A stretch of 64,000 nucleotides of DNA. Origin: Pedobacter psychrophilus (lineage in GTDB: Bacteria > Bacteroidota > Bacteroidia > Sphingobacteriales > Sphingobacteriaceae). A program made the position numbers and the translations under genes. Under the pieces are notes generated by a model. The model ran no database searches and had not been told where the DNA came from. It saw only the letters and a list, made by a program, of their open reading frames with translations. This document shows positions 43,542-53,790 of this stretch, in pieces; position 1 is the first letter of the stretch, and every line of letters begins with the position of its first letter. The stretch covers positions 62,001-126,000 of the forward strand of contig NZ_LWHJ01000027.1 of NCBI RefSeq assembly GCF_001652725.1. The letters are read 5' to 3'.

Positions 43542-43928
43542 ATGAAATATTCACTCACCCTATTATTTTTAATGCTCTTCAAGGTATCGTTTGGATTTGA
43601 TGTTATAGACGATTTAAATAGTGTGTTTAAAAATGGAGATGTAAAGGGATTATCTGCTTACTTTTCTAACACCATCGAGCTATCAATTATGGATCAGGAT
43701 GATATTTATTCTGCTAATCAGGCTAATTTAATTTTAAAGGATTTTTTCTCTAAAAACCCTGCAAATAGCACTAAGATTATTCATAAAGTAGTATCTAACG
43801 CCAGTTATAAATTTGGTGTAATTCAATACAATTGCGCTAAAGGCGCTTACAGAATTAGTTTTGAATTGAAAGGAAATGGGTCTGAGATTAAACTAACCCA
43901 AATCAGGATAGAAGAAAATAAAAACTAA
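43542..43928 (+). CDS. DUF4783 domain-containing exported protein
   Basis: A 128-residue exported protein with a signal peptide (about 1-18, FKVSFGF) and a single NTF2-like α+β domain; the region from about DVIDDLNSVFKNGDVKGLSA onward matches DUF4783, a family I associate with Bacteroidota. Function unknown. In several Bacteroidota it lies directly upstream of nadC, as here (44-bp gap), though this is from memory. No catalytic motif stands out. Confidence 0.82.
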   Translation: MKYSLTLLFLMLFKVSFGFDVIDDLNSVFKNGDVKGLSAYFSNTIELSIMDQDDIYSANQANLILKDFFSKNPANSTKIIHKVVSNASYKFGVIQYNCAKGAYRISFELKGNGSEIKLTQIRIEENKN

Positions 43929-43945
43929 TCAAACAAGAAAATTTC

Positions 43946-43953
43946 TATTTTTG
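43946..43953 (+). promoter_or_regulatory. Candidate -7 box for nadC
   Basis: TATTTTTG, 19 nt before the TTG start at 43973. Confidence 0.4.
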
Positions 43954-43972
43954 AAACTTATAAACGTCGCTC

Positions 43973-44821
43973 TTGGAAAAAGAAATACTTAAACAATTTA
44001 TAGAAAATGCTTTAAAAGAAGATGTGGGTAACGGCGATCACACTTCTTTATCTACCATTCCATCAGACGCTATTGGCAAGGCAAAACTCCTAATTAAAGA
44101 AAATGGAATAATATCTGGAGTAGAGATAGCACTTCAAATATTTAAAGCTGTAGACCCTCATCTTAAAGTTGACGTTAAAATTAACGACGGAACAGCTGTT
44201 AAACCAAACGATATTGTACTTTATGTTAATGGGAAATCTCAATCTATTTTACTGGCAGAAAGATTGGTATTAAATACGATGCAGAGGATGAGTGGTATCA
44301 GTACAACTACTAAAAGGATTGTAAATTTATTGGAAGGAACGGGAACTGAAGTTTTAGATACAAGAAAAACAACTCCAAACTTTAGATTTTTAGAAAAAGA
44401 AGCAGTTAAGATTGGCGGTGGTGTAAATCATAGATTTGGTTTGTATGATATGATATTGATCAAAGATAACCATGTTGATTTTGCTGGAGGAATCGAAAAA
44501 GCTATAACATCATCACAAAAATATCTGAAAGAAAATAATTTGAATCTACAGATAGAAATTGAAGTTAGAAATTTAACAGAACTTGATCAGGTCTTAAAAA
44601 TTGGTGGAGTTGATAGGATTTTATTGGATAACTTTAATTTTGATGATTTAAAAGTTGCAGTTAAGGCTATTAATGGAAAATTTAAAACCGAAGCATCGGG
44701 AAACATTACCGAACAAAATGCTTTAGATTACGCAAAATGTGGGGTAGATTATATTTCGATGGGCGCATTAACTCACTCTATTAAAAGTTTAGATATGAGT
44801 TTAAAAGCTGTTGAATTATAG
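43973..44821 (+). CDS. nadC: Nicotinate-nucleotide pyrophosphorylase (carboxylating)
   Basis: A 282-residue NadC, which converts quinolinate and PRPP to nicotinate mononucleotide in de novo NAD synthesis. Signatures: DVGNGDHTSLSTIP at the N terminus, LDTRKTTPNFRFLEKEAVKIGGGVNHR split over about residues 125-150 (quinolinate- and phosphate-binding Arg/Lys/His), IEIEVRNLTEL, and EASGNITEQN near the C terminus. The start is TTG (MEKEIL...), as no ATG is at a suitable place. It is followed by plsY after 40 bp, perhaps one unit. Confidence 0.95.
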   Translation: MEKEILKQFIENALKEDVGNGDHTSLSTIPSDAIGKAKLLIKENGIISGVEIALQIFKAVDPHLKVDVKINDGTAVKPNDIVLYVNGKSQSILLAERLVLNTMQRMSGISTTTKRIVNLLEGTGTEVLDTRKTTPNFRFLEKEAVKIGGGVNHRFGLYDMILIKDNHVDFAGGIEKAITSSQKYLKENNLNLQIEIEVRNLTELDQVLKIGGVDRILLDNFNFDDLKVAVKAINGKFKTEASGNITEQNALDYAKCGVDYISMGALTHSIKSLDMSLKAVEL

Positions 44822-44861
44822 AAATAGGAATATAAATGACAACTAAACCCCTTATTAAATA

Positions 44862-45515
44862 ATGATTTCTGTTTATTCTATTGGAGCATTAATTGTTGCC
44901 TATTTGTTTGGTTCAATCCCTACTGCAGTTTGGATTGGACAAGCATTTTATGGAATTGATGTAAGGGAATATGGTAGTGGAAATGCAGGTGCTACAAATA
45001 CTTTTAGGGTTTTAGGGAAAAAAGCTGGAATACCGGTAATGCTACTTGACATACTTAAAGGTTGGACGGCTACCAATCTGGCTTTTTTTATCGGTTTATC
45101 GGTTACAGGTCCAGAGCATTCTGTTCAGTATGTAAACTATCAATTGGCATTAGGAATTGTAGCTGTTATGGGCCATTTATTTCCGGTTTTTGCCGGATTT
45201 AGAGGGGGTAAAGGTATTGCTACCTTATTTGGTATGATTTTAGCAGTGCACCTTCCTGCAGCATTGCTTTGTGTTTTAGTATTTGTAATCGTATTATTGT
45301 TTACAAAATATGTTTCTTTAAGTAGTATTTCAGCAGGTTTTACCTTTACTTTAAGCGTGATATTTATATATCAGGTATCTGTAAAAGCAATCGTCATATA
45401 TGGTATGGCAATCTGTATTTTGATATTGGTAACTCACCAAAAAAATATTGAAAGACTATTAAGGGGAAAAGAAACAAAAGTGAATCTGTTTAAAAAGAAA
45501 CAAATTCAATCTTAA
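44862..45515 (+). CDS. plsY: Acyl-phosphate:glycerol-3-phosphate acyltransferase
   Basis: A 217-residue PlsY with about five membrane segments. The three cytosolic family motifs are present: GSIPTAVWIG near the start, YGSGNAGATNTFRVLG (motif 1), and the glycine-rich FRGGKGIAT (phosphate-binding, motif 2). It starts phospholipid synthesis by acylating glycerol-3-phosphate. Inner membrane. It lies between nadC and the M48 lipoprotein gene, with only 4 bp before the latter. Confidence 0.95.
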   Translation: MISVYSIGALIVAYLFGSIPTAVWIGQAFYGIDVREYGSGNAGATNTFRVLGKKAGIPVMLLDILKGWTATNLAFFIGLSVTGPEHSVQYVNYQLALGIVAVMGHLFPVFAGFRGGKGIATLFGMILAVHLPAALLCVLVFVIVLLFTKYVSLSSISAGFTFTLSVIFIYQVSVKAIVIYGMAICILILVTHQKNIERLLRGKETKVNLFKKKQIQS

Positions 45516-45519
45516 AAAA

Positions 45520-46329
45520 ATGATCATGAAATTTAAATTGGCATCTATATGTTGCCTGGCTCTTTTATTTGCAGCATGTTCTACTGTTCCGTTAACTGGT
45601 AGAAGACAGGCTAATTTGGTTAGTGATACCGAAATGCAACAAATGGCAGCACAAAGTTATAACCAATTACTTTCTGACCCATCTACCAAAGTAGTTAATA
45701 ATACTGCTCAAAGTAGAAAAGTAAAAGAAATTGGCGGTAAAATAGCTACGGCGGTAACTGCATTTATGAATCAAAACGGTTACACAGATCAAGTGGCGGG
45801 TTATAAGTGGGAATTTAATTTAATAGAAAGTAAGGAAGTAAATGCTTGGTGTATGCCTGGTGGTAAAGTTGCGGTTTATACAGGAATATTGCCGGTAACA
45901 CTTACTGATGCTGGTTTAGCTACTGTAATGGGTCATGAAATAGCTCACGCAATTGCCAAACATTCAAATGAAAGATATTCTAACCAGATGATAGCACAGG
46001 GCTTAGGATCAATTTTAGGTGGTGCGGTAACTAGTTCTGATGCGGGAATGAATGTTTTTAACCAAGTTTTCGGTATTGGAGCCCAAGCGGGTGTGCTATT
46101 ACCAAATTCAAGAAAGCAAGAATCAGAGGCAGATAGATTAGGCTTAACTTTTATGGCTATGGCTGGTTATGATCCTGCAAAAGCAGTTGACTTTTGGCAA
46201 AGGATGTCTGCTCAAAGTAATGGACAAGCTCCACCAGAATTTTTGAGTACCCACCCAGCTGACGCTACTAGAATTGCAGATATTAAAAAATATTTACCTG
46301 AAGCCGTAAAATATTATAAGGCAAAATAG
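45520..46329 (+). CDS. M48 family metallopeptidase lipoprotein
   Basis: A 269-residue lipoprotein. The lipobox is LLFAAC, with the modified Cys at about residue 20. The zinc site MGHEIAHAIAKHSNE gives the HExxH, and the third ligand is in QESEADRLGLTFMAMAGYDP (ESEADxxG). This is the BepA/LoiP-like M48C layout, which in E. coli assists or degrades outer-membrane proteins. Start at 45520 or two codons later (MIMKFK / MKFK). It is 4 bp after plsY, so co-transcribed. A shared hairpin follows. Confidence 0.93.
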   Translation: MIMKFKLASICCLALLFAACSTVPLTGRRQANLVSDTEMQQMAAQSYNQLLSDPSTKVVNNTAQSRKVKEIGGKIATAVTAFMNQNGYTDQVAGYKWEFNLIESKEVNAWCMPGGKVAVYTGILPVTLTDAGLATVMGHEIAHAIAKHSNERYSNQMIAQGLGSILGGAVTSSDAGMNVFNQVFGIGAQAGVLLPNSRKQESEADRLGLTFMAMAGYDPAKAVDFWQRMSAQSNGQAPPEFLSTHPADATRIADIKKYLPEAVKYYKAK

Positions 46330-46354
46330 AATTATTAGCTGAGATGAGATTAAT

Positions 46355-46385
46355 GGAGATTTATTAAATTAAATCTCCTTTTTTA
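46355..46385 (+). terminator. Terminator shared by the convergent M48 and pabB genes
   Basis: A 9-bp stem (GGAGATTTA / TAAATCTCC) with a 6-nt loop, followed by TTTTTT on the plus strand. The right arm encodes the last residues of pabB on the other strand, and the pabB stop lies in the loop. Confidence 0.75.
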
Positions 46386-47650
46386 TTTTGCAAAATCTCA
46401 AGAATAGCTTTAATTTTTAATAGGCACTCATCATACTCTTTTTCTGGGTCTGCGTCATGTGTAATTGCACTACCTACATGAAATGATAAATATTTGTTAG
46501 ATGAATTATAAAGTATAGAACGAATGATTACATTAAAATCAAAATCATTTTCATTATCAAAATATCCAATAGCACCAGCATACATTCCTCTTTTACTATT
46601 TTCATAAAGATCCATCAATTGCATGGCTTTAATTTTTGGAGCACCGGTCATGCTACCCATTGGAAAGCAATTTTTTATCACATCAATATTGTCAGTATCA
46701 TTGTGTATTTCACAAACTACAGTAGAAACCATTTGATGTATATGTTTAAAGCTGTAAATACCAAAAAGCTCCTCAACTTTAACAGTTCCCTTTATTGCAA
46801 ATTTCGTCAAATCGTTTCTTACCAAATCTACAATCATCACATTCTCTTGTCTTTCTTTTGGGTTAAGATATAGACTTTTCATGATCTTAATATCCTCTAC
46901 ACTATTTTCACTTCGTTTTGCCGTACCTTTTATAGGTTGTGAGATAATTTTCTGATTTCTTTTGGCTAAAAAGCGTTCTGGAGTAGCAGAAATAATATAC
47001 TTATCATTCCATTTAAAAAAGTTTGCAAACGGAGTAGGGGATTTAATATTAAGTTTTATAAATATATCTATTGGTGAGATTTCACAATTTTCATCATAGA
47101 ATTCCATACAAAAATTAGTTTCATATATATTGCCTAAACTAATTTCATTTTTAATCTTTAAAAATTTGTTTCTGTAATCAGTCGGGTTTAGTCGAGCTTT
47201 TATATTAACTTTTAAATCAGTTATATCTTTTTTAACAATCGTTTCATCAATTAATTTAAAGATATCGTTTGCATCTGGACTAATTATTTGAAGTTTTTTA
47301 CCTTTTATTATTAAAAGATGTAAAGGCGAAAAAAAGAATAAATTGGGAAAATTTAAACCATCTTGATTTTTGGAATCTAAATTTTCAATTTCATTTTTTA
47401 ACTCATAGCTCAATCCTCCAAGAATGAAACCATTATTTTTTTTTCTAAAGTTTTTTAGCGCTGAAAAAGAGTCTTCGTTTGGTTTTAATATCAATTTATC
47501 TTGATGTCCAAATGCAATCAAACAATCAAATTTAGAATACCGATCGTCAAGTCCATTGGAGTCTAAGAAACAACATATATCAAAAGTATTGGCAAAAGAA
47601 AGGGCTTTATATTTAAATTCTGAAATGTTAGATATTATTTTTGTTTGCAT
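46364..47650 (-). CDS. pabB: Aminodeoxychorismate synthase component I
   Basis: A 428-residue chorismate-utilising enzyme. The C-terminal half has the family signatures: QPIKGTAKRSEN, MIVDLVRNDLTKFA, FPMGSMTGAPKIKAM and YAGAIGYFDN. It makes aminodeoxychorismate for folate, and its amidotransferase partner (PabA) is not adjacent. It is distinguished from TrpE by the PIKGT-type sequence and length; anthranilate synthase remains a less likely alternative. The start is ATG 47650; the TTG four codons upstream (47662) lies in a TATTTTTG promoter box. The gene is AT-rich even for this window. Confidence 0.88.
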   Translation of the reverse strand: MQTKIISNISEFKYKALSFANTFDICCFLDSNGLDDRYSKFDCLIAFGHQDKLILKPNEDSFSALKNFRKKNNGFILGGLSYELKNEIENLDSKNQDGLNFPNLFFFSPLHLLIIKGKKLQIISPDANDIFKLIDETIVKKDITDLKVNIKARLNPTDYRNKFLKIKNEISLGNIYETNFCMEFYDENCEISPIDIFIKLNIKSPTPFANFFKWNDKYIISATPERFLAKRNQKIISQPIKGTAKRSENSVEDIKIMKSLYLNPKERQENVMIVDLVRNDLTKFAIKGTVKVEELFGIYSFKHIHQMVSTVVCEIHNDTDNIDVIKNCFPMGSMTGAPKIKAMQLMDLYENSKRGMYAGAIGYFDNENDFDFNVIIRSILYNSSNKYLSFHVGSAITHDADPEKEYDECLLKIKAILEILQNKKGDLI

Positions 47651-47659
47651 AGCGGCGAA

Positions 47660-47667
47660 CAAAAATA
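47660..47667 (-). promoter_or_regulatory. Candidate -7 box for pabB
   Basis: TATTTTTG on the minus strand. Its terminal TTG is the alternative upstream start codon, hence that start is rejected; the leader to the ATG at 47650 is about 9 nt. Confidence 0.45.
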
Positions 47668-47724
47668 ATAATTAATGCCACAGAATTTAATGTGTATAAA
47701 ATTCTATGACATTATAAATAAGAA

Positions 47725-48189
47725 TTATTTGTTTGGCACTATTAATACAGGGCATTTGGCATGACGGATTACACTCTCTGCAACAGATCCTGAAATAAAA
47801 TGATCAAAACCTTTGCGGCCATGCGTTCCCATAATTATCATTGATGCTTCATACTTTTTGGCAATCTCAATAATTTCAGAAGTAACATCACCAACTAAAA
47901 TGTATTCTCTCACAATTAAACCTTTGCCAAATTTCAAAACTAAATTTTCTAAAAGCTTTTCGGCTGCATCTTTTTGAATATCCATAACTTCAGGAATTAT
48001 TATTCCTGAATCCCCTAAAATAGGGTCGCCTGTTACATTCATTACTACTGGCATTTCGTTAATATGAATTATTGCAACTTCTGCATTTAATTTATGCGCA
48101 AGCTTAAAACCATAGGCTGCAGCATTGTATGAAAGTTCAGAATCATCAACGGCAATCAGTATTTTCTCAAAAGAGCTTAAATTTTCCAT
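47725..48189 (-). CDS. Universal stress protein (UspA family)
   Basis: A 154-residue single-domain Usp. The N-terminal KILIAVDDSELSYNAAAYGF gives the β1 and Asp of the nucleotide site. The ATP-binding signature G-x2-G-x9-G-S occurs in MGTHGRKGFDHFISGSVAES, so this is the ATP-binding type. It probably acts as a dimer in stress tolerance; no neighbour clarifies the function. The final KCPVLIVP is typical. Confidence 0.92.
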   Translation of the reverse strand: MENLSSFEKILIAVDDSELSYNAAAYGFKLAHKLNAEVAIIHINEMPVVMNVTGDPILGDSGIIIPEVMDIQKDAAEKLLENLVLKFGKGLIVREYILVGDVTSEIIEIAKKYEASMIIMGTHGRKGFDHFISGSVAESVIRHAKCPVLIVPNK

Positions 48190-48305
48190 CTTGTTATCAT
48201 TTGTGTTAATTTACACAAAATTTAGACCACCATACTAAATATGGAATTAATAATATTTGTGAGACATTAATAATGTTAATTTGAATATCATTAAGTATAA
48301 AGAAT

Positions 48306-49094
48306 ATGAAAAACACTTTAGGCATTTGTAATTTATCAGTAATACCAGTTAAAAAAGAAGCATCTCATCAATCAGAAATGGTTTCTCAATTATTATTTGG
48401 AGATACTTATCAGGTTTTGGAACAAGATGGAAACTGGTTTAAAGTAAAAGTTATTGATGATGGATATGAAGGATATGTCAATGAAAATCAAATCGCTTAT
48501 ACTGATGATTTGCAAAACAATTCAAAATCTGGATTGGGGTTTTTAACCAGAGCCGCTTACACATTAATTTTGAAAGGAAATTCAAAAGAACCAATTTATA
48601 TTTCTGCTGGCTGTTCCTTACCATTTTATGAAGAGGGTAGATGTGAATTTGGGAACGATTTTTATCAAATTCCAAGCAACAATGTTTTTATACCAAATCA
48701 AGAAGATTTTGAAGCAGATATACAAGAGACTGCTAAAATATTCTTGAACAGCCCATATTTATGGGGAGGAAAAACGCCAAGCGGTATAGATTGCTCTGGA
48801 TTTTCCCAAATTGTTTTTAAAATGTTAGGAATAGCGATTTTGAGGGATGCATCACAACAAGCAGAGCAAGGTAAATCTGTAGATTTTTTAACTGAAGCAA
48901 GGGCAGGAGATTTGGCTTTTTTTGATAATAATGAAGGAAAAATTACTCACGTTGGAATCATGTTAAACAATAGTCAAATAATACATTCATCAGGAAAAGT
49001 AAAAATTGATAGGATTGATAATCAAGGTATTTTTTCTTTGGAGCAAGGTAAATACACCCATAAATTAAGAATCATTAAAAGATTTACTTTATAG
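48306..49094 (+). CDS. NlpC/P60 (C40) cysteine peptidase with SH3-like domain
   Basis: A 262-residue cell-wall hydrolase-like protein. An N-terminal bacterial SH3 domain spans about 1-70 (VSQLLFGDTYQVLEQDGNWF), with a second SH3-like stretch to about 130. The NlpC/P60 domain spans about 140-262: YLWGGKTPSGIDCSGFSQ (Cys nucleophile), THVGIML (His) and IIHSSG. It resembles the γ-D-glutamyl-diamino-acid endopeptidase (YkfC-type) group, which trims peptidoglycan peptides. No signal peptide is seen, so it may work in the cytosol on recycled muropeptides. Confidence 0.88.
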   Translation: MKNTLGICNLSVIPVKKEASHQSEMVSQLLFGDTYQVLEQDGNWFKVKVIDDGYEGYVNENQIAYTDDLQNNSKSGLGFLTRAAYTLILKGNSKEPIYISAGCSLPFYEEGRCEFGNDFYQIPSNNVFIPNQEDFEADIQETAKIFLNSPYLWGGKTPSGIDCSGFSQIVFKMLGIAILRDASQQAEQGKSVDFLTEARAGDLAFFDNNEGKITHVGIMLNNSQIIHSSGKVKIDRIDNQGIFSLEQGKYTHKLRIIKRFTL

Positions 49095-49295
49095 AATTAT
49101 CGCTCTAAATTATATTATAAATCATATTCTGTCTTAATTAAGATACAGAATTTTAAATGTTTATAGATTTAAATCCAATAAAAATAACGCTTATTAAACA
49201 CCTTTAATACAGCTTGTTAATCACTCCCTTCTTTTTAATTTATTTTTTGGTCTGCTCATTGAATACAGCATCCCGAACAATTAAATTGAAATAAT

Positions 49296-49952
49296 ATGAA
49301 AAAAATATTTTTAGTAGCTGCTGCAATGGTATTCGCAGGTTCTACATTTGCACAAACAACAACCTCAAATTCTTCAAGAACAACATTTGGATTAAAAGGT
49401 GGAGTAAATTTACCAAAGTATAAGTATGTAAATGATGATGCTAATACTTCAGACGAAACAAAAACAACTACAAATTTTAATCTTACAGGTTATGCAGATG
49501 TTCCAATTTCTACTTATTTTTCTGTACAGCCAGGTATATCTTTACAAGGAAAGGGAGCCAAATATTTTGAAAATGGAAATAATGAACAGGAAGATAATGT
49601 TTTAGCTGTTGAAATACCGGTAAATTTAGTTGCTAATTTACCAGCTGGGCCAGGAAAGTTTTATTTAGGGGCTGGGCCATATGCCGGATTTAATGTAGCT
49701 GGTCAAAGAAAAACCACCATAGGTAATTTAACAACAGAAAATGATTTAATATTTGGTGATTCAAATTCTGATAACCTAAAAACAGTTGATTTTGGAGTTA
49801 ACTTTTTAGCTGGCTATCAATTAACATCTGGTCTTAATTTTGGAGCAGGTTACGGATTAGGTTTAACTAATCTTAGACCAACATCTACAAGTAATACTAA
49901 TATTGAGCAAAACAACCGTGTATTATCATTCACTGTTGGATATGCATTTTAA
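49296..49952 (+). CDS. Outer-membrane β-barrel protein (PorT-like)
   Basis: A 218-residue exported protein with a signal peptide (about 1-19, STFAQ). It has alternating β-strand patterning, starting FGLKGGVNLPKYKYVN, and ends with an aromatic residue (SFTVGYAF), the usual outer-membrane insertion signal. This is the OMP_b-brl_2 (PorT-family) type, eight-stranded by length. Function unknown. It has a 200-bp AT-rich upstream spacer in which I see no element, and a strong terminator after it. Confidence 0.85.
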   Translation: MKKIFLVAAAMVFAGSTFAQTTTSNSSRTTFGLKGGVNLPKYKYVNDDANTSDETKTTTNFNLTGYADVPISTYFSVQPGISLQGKGAKYFENGNNEQEDNVLAVEIPVNLVANLPAGPGKFYLGAGPYAGFNVAGQRKTTIGNLTTENDLIFGDSNSDNLKTVDFGVNFLAGYQLTSGLNFGAGYGLGLTNLRPTSTSNTNIEQNNRVLSFTVGYAF

Positions 49953-49970
49953 TATCAAATGATTTGAAAT

Positions 49971-49997
49971 AAAAAAGAGGCGAAAGCCTCTTTTTTT
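49971..49997 (+). terminator. Intrinsic terminator between the β-barrel gene and carA
   Basis: AAAGAGGC-GAAA-GCCTCTTT with a T tract; the GAAA tetraloop is stabilising. It serves the plus-strand gene and, having an A run on its left, can also end the convergent carA transcript. Confidence 0.9.
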
Positions 49998-50015
49998 ATG
50001 CAATGTATTTTAATG

Positions 50016-51116
50016 TTACTTCATCATCTCTACAAAATCATCAAATAAATATCTGCTATCATGTGGGCCAGGAGAAGATTCTGGATGATATTGAACAGAA
50101 AAAGCTTTTTTTCCTTTTACCCTAATTCCTTCTATTGATTTATCGTTTAAATTGAGGTGAGTAACCTCTACTTTGTCAGAATTTAAAACTTCATCGGCAA
50201 TTACACCAAAGCCATGATTTTGAGAAGTTACTTCACAATGGTCTTTTATAATATTTTTAACAGGATGATTTAATCCACGATGTCCATTAAACATTTTTAA
50301 TGTCCCTACGCCGTTTGCTTGTGCTAATAATTGATGTCCTAAACAAATCCCGAACATTGGTTTATCGGCGGCTAAAATATCTTTTACTGTATCAATTGCA
50401 TATGGCATTGCGGCAGGATCGCCTGGGCCGTTAGAAATAAAGTAACCATTTGGTTGCCACTTTTCCATTTCTTCAAAGGAAGTTTTAGCTGGAAAAACTT
50501 TAGCATAAACACCTCTTTCAGAAAAATTTCTTAAAATATTCTTTTTAACACCTAAATCTAAAACTGCAACCTTTAAATCAGCTTTTTCATCACCAATAAA
50601 ATAAGGAGTTTTTGTACTCACCTGTGATGAGAGTTCCAATCCATCCATAGATGGTACCTCGTTTAATTTTTTTTGTAGTTCTTCAATATCTAAAATCTCA
50701 GAAGAAATAATTGCATTCATTGCTCCTTTATCTCTAATATGTCGAACAATTTCACGAGTATCCACATCAGAAATTCCTACTATATTTTCATCCTGAAAAT
50801 AATCCTGTAAAGATTGGTCAGCTTGTTTTCTACTAAAAAGGATGTTGAAGTTTTTACAAACTAAACCTGCAATTTTTATGCTTTCAGACTCTACTTCTTC
50901 ATTACTGATCCCATAATTGCCAATATGTGTATTGGTAGTAACCATGATTTGCCCAAAGTAAGAAGGATCGGTAAAAACTTCCTGATATCCGGTCATACCT
51001 GTATTAAAGCAAATTTCTCCAGTAGTAGTACCGATTTTTCCTGCTGCCTTTCCATGATAAACTGTACCATCTGCTAAAAGAAGAATAGCTGGTAATTTGG
51101 TGTAATTTGCGTTCAT
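50016..51116 (-). CDS. carA: Carbamoyl-phosphate synthase small (glutaminase) subunit
   Basis: A 366-residue CarA. The N-terminal CPSase_sm domain spans about 1-145 (LADGTVYHGKAAGKIGTTTGEICFNTGMTGYQEV, in pieces). The class I glutamine amidotransferase spans about 185-366: the Cys nucleophile in MFGICLGHQLL, and His/Glu in VQYHPESSPGPHDSRYLF. It supplies ammonia to the large subunit CarB, not in the window, for pyrimidines and arginine. It is possibly transcribed alone. A promoter box 107 nt upstream implies a leader of about 100 nt. Confidence 0.95.
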   Translation of the reverse strand: MNANYTKLPAILLLADGTVYHGKAAGKIGTTTGEICFNTGMTGYQEVFTDPSYFGQIMVTTNTHIGNYGISNEEVESESIKIAGLVCKNFNILFSRKQADQSLQDYFQDENIVGISDVDTREIVRHIRDKGAMNAIISSEILDIEELQKKLNEVPSMDGLELSSQVSTKTPYFIGDEKADLKVAVLDLGVKKNILRNFSERGVYAKVFPAKTSFEEMEKWQPNGYFISNGPGDPAAMPYAIDTVKDILAADKPMFGICLGHQLLAQANGVGTLKMFNGHRGLNHPVKNIIKDHCEVTSQNHGFGVIADEVLNSDKVEVTHLNLNDKSIEGIRVKGKKAFSVQYHPESSPGPHDSRYLFDDFVEMMK

Positions 51117-51223
51117 GCTTTATAAATTTTGTTGAGGTTTAAAAAGAAACAGAATGAGAGCGGAAGGATGTTCCGTGAGTTTTTTAAAGAAAACAAGAAA
51201 TGTTTAATACTCATCTCGGGATG

Positions 51224-51231
51224 CAAATTTA
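51224..51231 (-). promoter_or_regulatory. Candidate -7 box for carA
   Basis: TAAATTTG on the minus strand, 107 nt before the carA ATG. A leader of about 100 nt would leave room for leader regulation, but I see no clear fold. Confidence 0.3.
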
Positions 51232-51288
51232 TATTTTTTTGTCGGATTGACTAAGTATTATTTCAATTTTTAATAGCAATCATTTTTC

Positions 51289-51296
51289 TAACTTTG
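51289..51296 (+). promoter_or_regulatory. Candidate -7 box for panB
   Basis: TAACTTTG, 33 nt before the panB ATG at 51330; divergent from the carA box. Confidence 0.4.
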
Positions 51297-51329
51297 AAAT
51301 CTCAACAGAAATAAATTAAACTGAAATCA

Positions 51330-52175
<846 letters not shown>

Positions 52176-52238
52176 GTTGATAATTGATTATTTTTTTGAT
52201 TACAAATTTCTCGCATCTCAATACTCACAGCTGAAAAA

Positions 52239-52946
52239 ATGGAAGAAGATTTCTATAAAATAACCGAAAAAGATATCCTTTATGAGGATAACCATTTAAT
52301 TGCGGTTTATAAAAAAGCAGGATGGATTGTGCAGACAGACGAAACCGGTGATCCTTCTTTGGATGAGATGGTAAAAGCATACATCGCAGAGAAATACAAT
52401 AAACCAAATGGTGCTTTTTTAGGCGTGGTACATCGTTTAGATAGACCCGTAAGCGGTGTTATTTTGTTTGCAAAGACTTCTAAAGCTTTAGAACGCATTA
52501 ACAAAATGTTTAAAGAGCGGGAAATGAAGAAAACATATTGGGCTGTAGTTAGGCAAAAGCCATCTAAAATGGAAGGAACTTTAGAACATTATTTAGTAAA
52601 AAACCCTAAAAAGAATATTACTACAGCATACAATACAGAAATAAAAGGCAGCCAAAGAGCACAGCTTGATTTTAAGGTTTTAGGCTATTTAAATGAATAT
52701 TATTTAATTGAAGTCGATCCTCTTACTGGTCGGCCGCACCAGATACGAGTGCAGTTAGCAACTTTAGGAAGTCCAATTGTTGGCGATAATAAGTATGGTT
52801 ATCCTCGCGGTAGCAGAAAAAAAAGCATCAGTTTACATGCATTAAAATTAGAATTTATCCATCCTGTAAAAAAGGAGAGAATTAAAATTTTCGCTCCCTT
52901 ACCTAAAGATGGTTTTTGGGAAAAATTTGAAAGTTTTTTAAACTAA
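52239..52946 (+). CDS. RluA-family RNA pseudouridine synthase
   Basis: A 235-residue RluA-type pseudouridine synthase without an S4 domain. The catalytic Asp is in VVHRLDRPVSGVILFAKTS (HRLDRxxSG). IEVDPLTGRPHQIRVQLATLG is the C-terminal family signature. It isomerises uridines in rRNA or tRNA; the specific site cannot be told from sequence. The C terminus overlaps the convergent α/β hydrolase gene by 9 nt. Confidence 0.93.
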   Translation: MEEDFYKITEKDILYEDNHLIAVYKKAGWIVQTDETGDPSLDEMVKAYIAEKYNKPNGAFLGVVHRLDRPVSGVILFAKTSKALERINKMFKEREMKKTYWAVVRQKPSKMEGTLEHYLVKNPKKNITTAYNTEIKGSQRAQLDFKVLGYLNEYYLIEVDPLTGRPHQIRVQLATLGSPIVGDNKYGYPRGSRKKSISLHALKLEFIHPVKKERIKIFAPLPKDGFWEKFESFLN

Positions 52947-53702
52947 AAATTCATTAATCGCTTTCATTAAAATTTCTGATTTTTCTTCAAAAACCAAGTG
53001 TTTTGCAAAAGGAACGATCATTAAATTTGAATTGGGAATTCTTTCAGCGACATCAACAACGAATGACCTTTGAATCACATTATCCTTATCGCCTTTTATA
53101 ATTAAAGTTTCGGATTTGATATTCTTGATGTCTCTGCCAGGATAACTTTCTTTTTTGAACCACATTTTATGCAATTGCTCTGTTAATAAATCAAAATCAG
53201 GTATTGGATTTAACATTTGATATTGATGATAAGATTCTGGATTATTCTTTCTTCTATATTCGGCATCTTCATTTTCTAATAATTCTTTAGTTGCTAAAAC
53301 ATTACCATAATCCCATCTAGAACTAATTGTAACTAATTTATTGATTTTAATTTTGCTGTAACAAGCTAATCGATACCCAACTATTCCACCATCGCTAATT
53401 CCAATCATATCAATACTAGATAATTGTAGGTGATTTAAAACCGACTCTACATCGCTTTGCAATAACTCATAACTTAATTCCTCATTACCCAAAGTAGATT
53501 TTCCATGTCCACGACTATCAATAGCAATTATCCTAAAATCCGTTTCTAGTTTAGAAACGATTAAATTAAAATCTTCTAAATTTCCAAAAGCACCGTGACT
53601 TAATAGGAGTGGGGTTTTATCTGGATTTCCAGTTTCTTCAAAATATATTTTAGCAGTTTTATTTTCTATATAATTTCCATTGGTGTGGTTTAACTTCTCC
53701 AT
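52938..53702 (-). CDS. α/β-hydrolase
   Basis: A 254-residue α/β-hydrolase fold protein: LLLSHGAFGNLEDF (oxyanion hole), IDSRGHGKST, and the nucleophile elbow GISDGGIVGY (Ser, with an Asp after it). The Asp and His of the triad are probably in LIIKGDKDNVI and FAKHLVFEEK. Many relatives are annotated as esterase, haloperoxidase or 3-oxoadipate lactonase-like; the substrate is unknown. It converges with the RluA gene and is divergent from the MBL-Rieske gene. Confidence 0.88.
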   Translation of the reverse strand: MEKLNHTNGNYIENKTAKIYFEETGNPDKTPLLLSHGAFGNLEDFNLIVSKLETDFRIIAIDSRGHGKSTLGNEELSYELLQSDVESVLNHLQLSSIDMIGISDGGIVGYRLACYSKIKINKLVTISSRWDYGNVLATKELLENEDAEYRRKNNPESYHQYQMLNPIPDFDLLTEQLHKMWFKKESYPGRDIKNIKSETLIIKGDKDNVIQRSFVVDVAERIPNSNLMIVPFAKHLVFEEKSEILMKAINEFLV

Positions 53703-53790
53703 GAAATTTATTTAGCGAAAATCAAACCAATTGATGATTATAATATTTAATTTATGGTATTTTGGTAACGAATATTTACTTATAAAATAA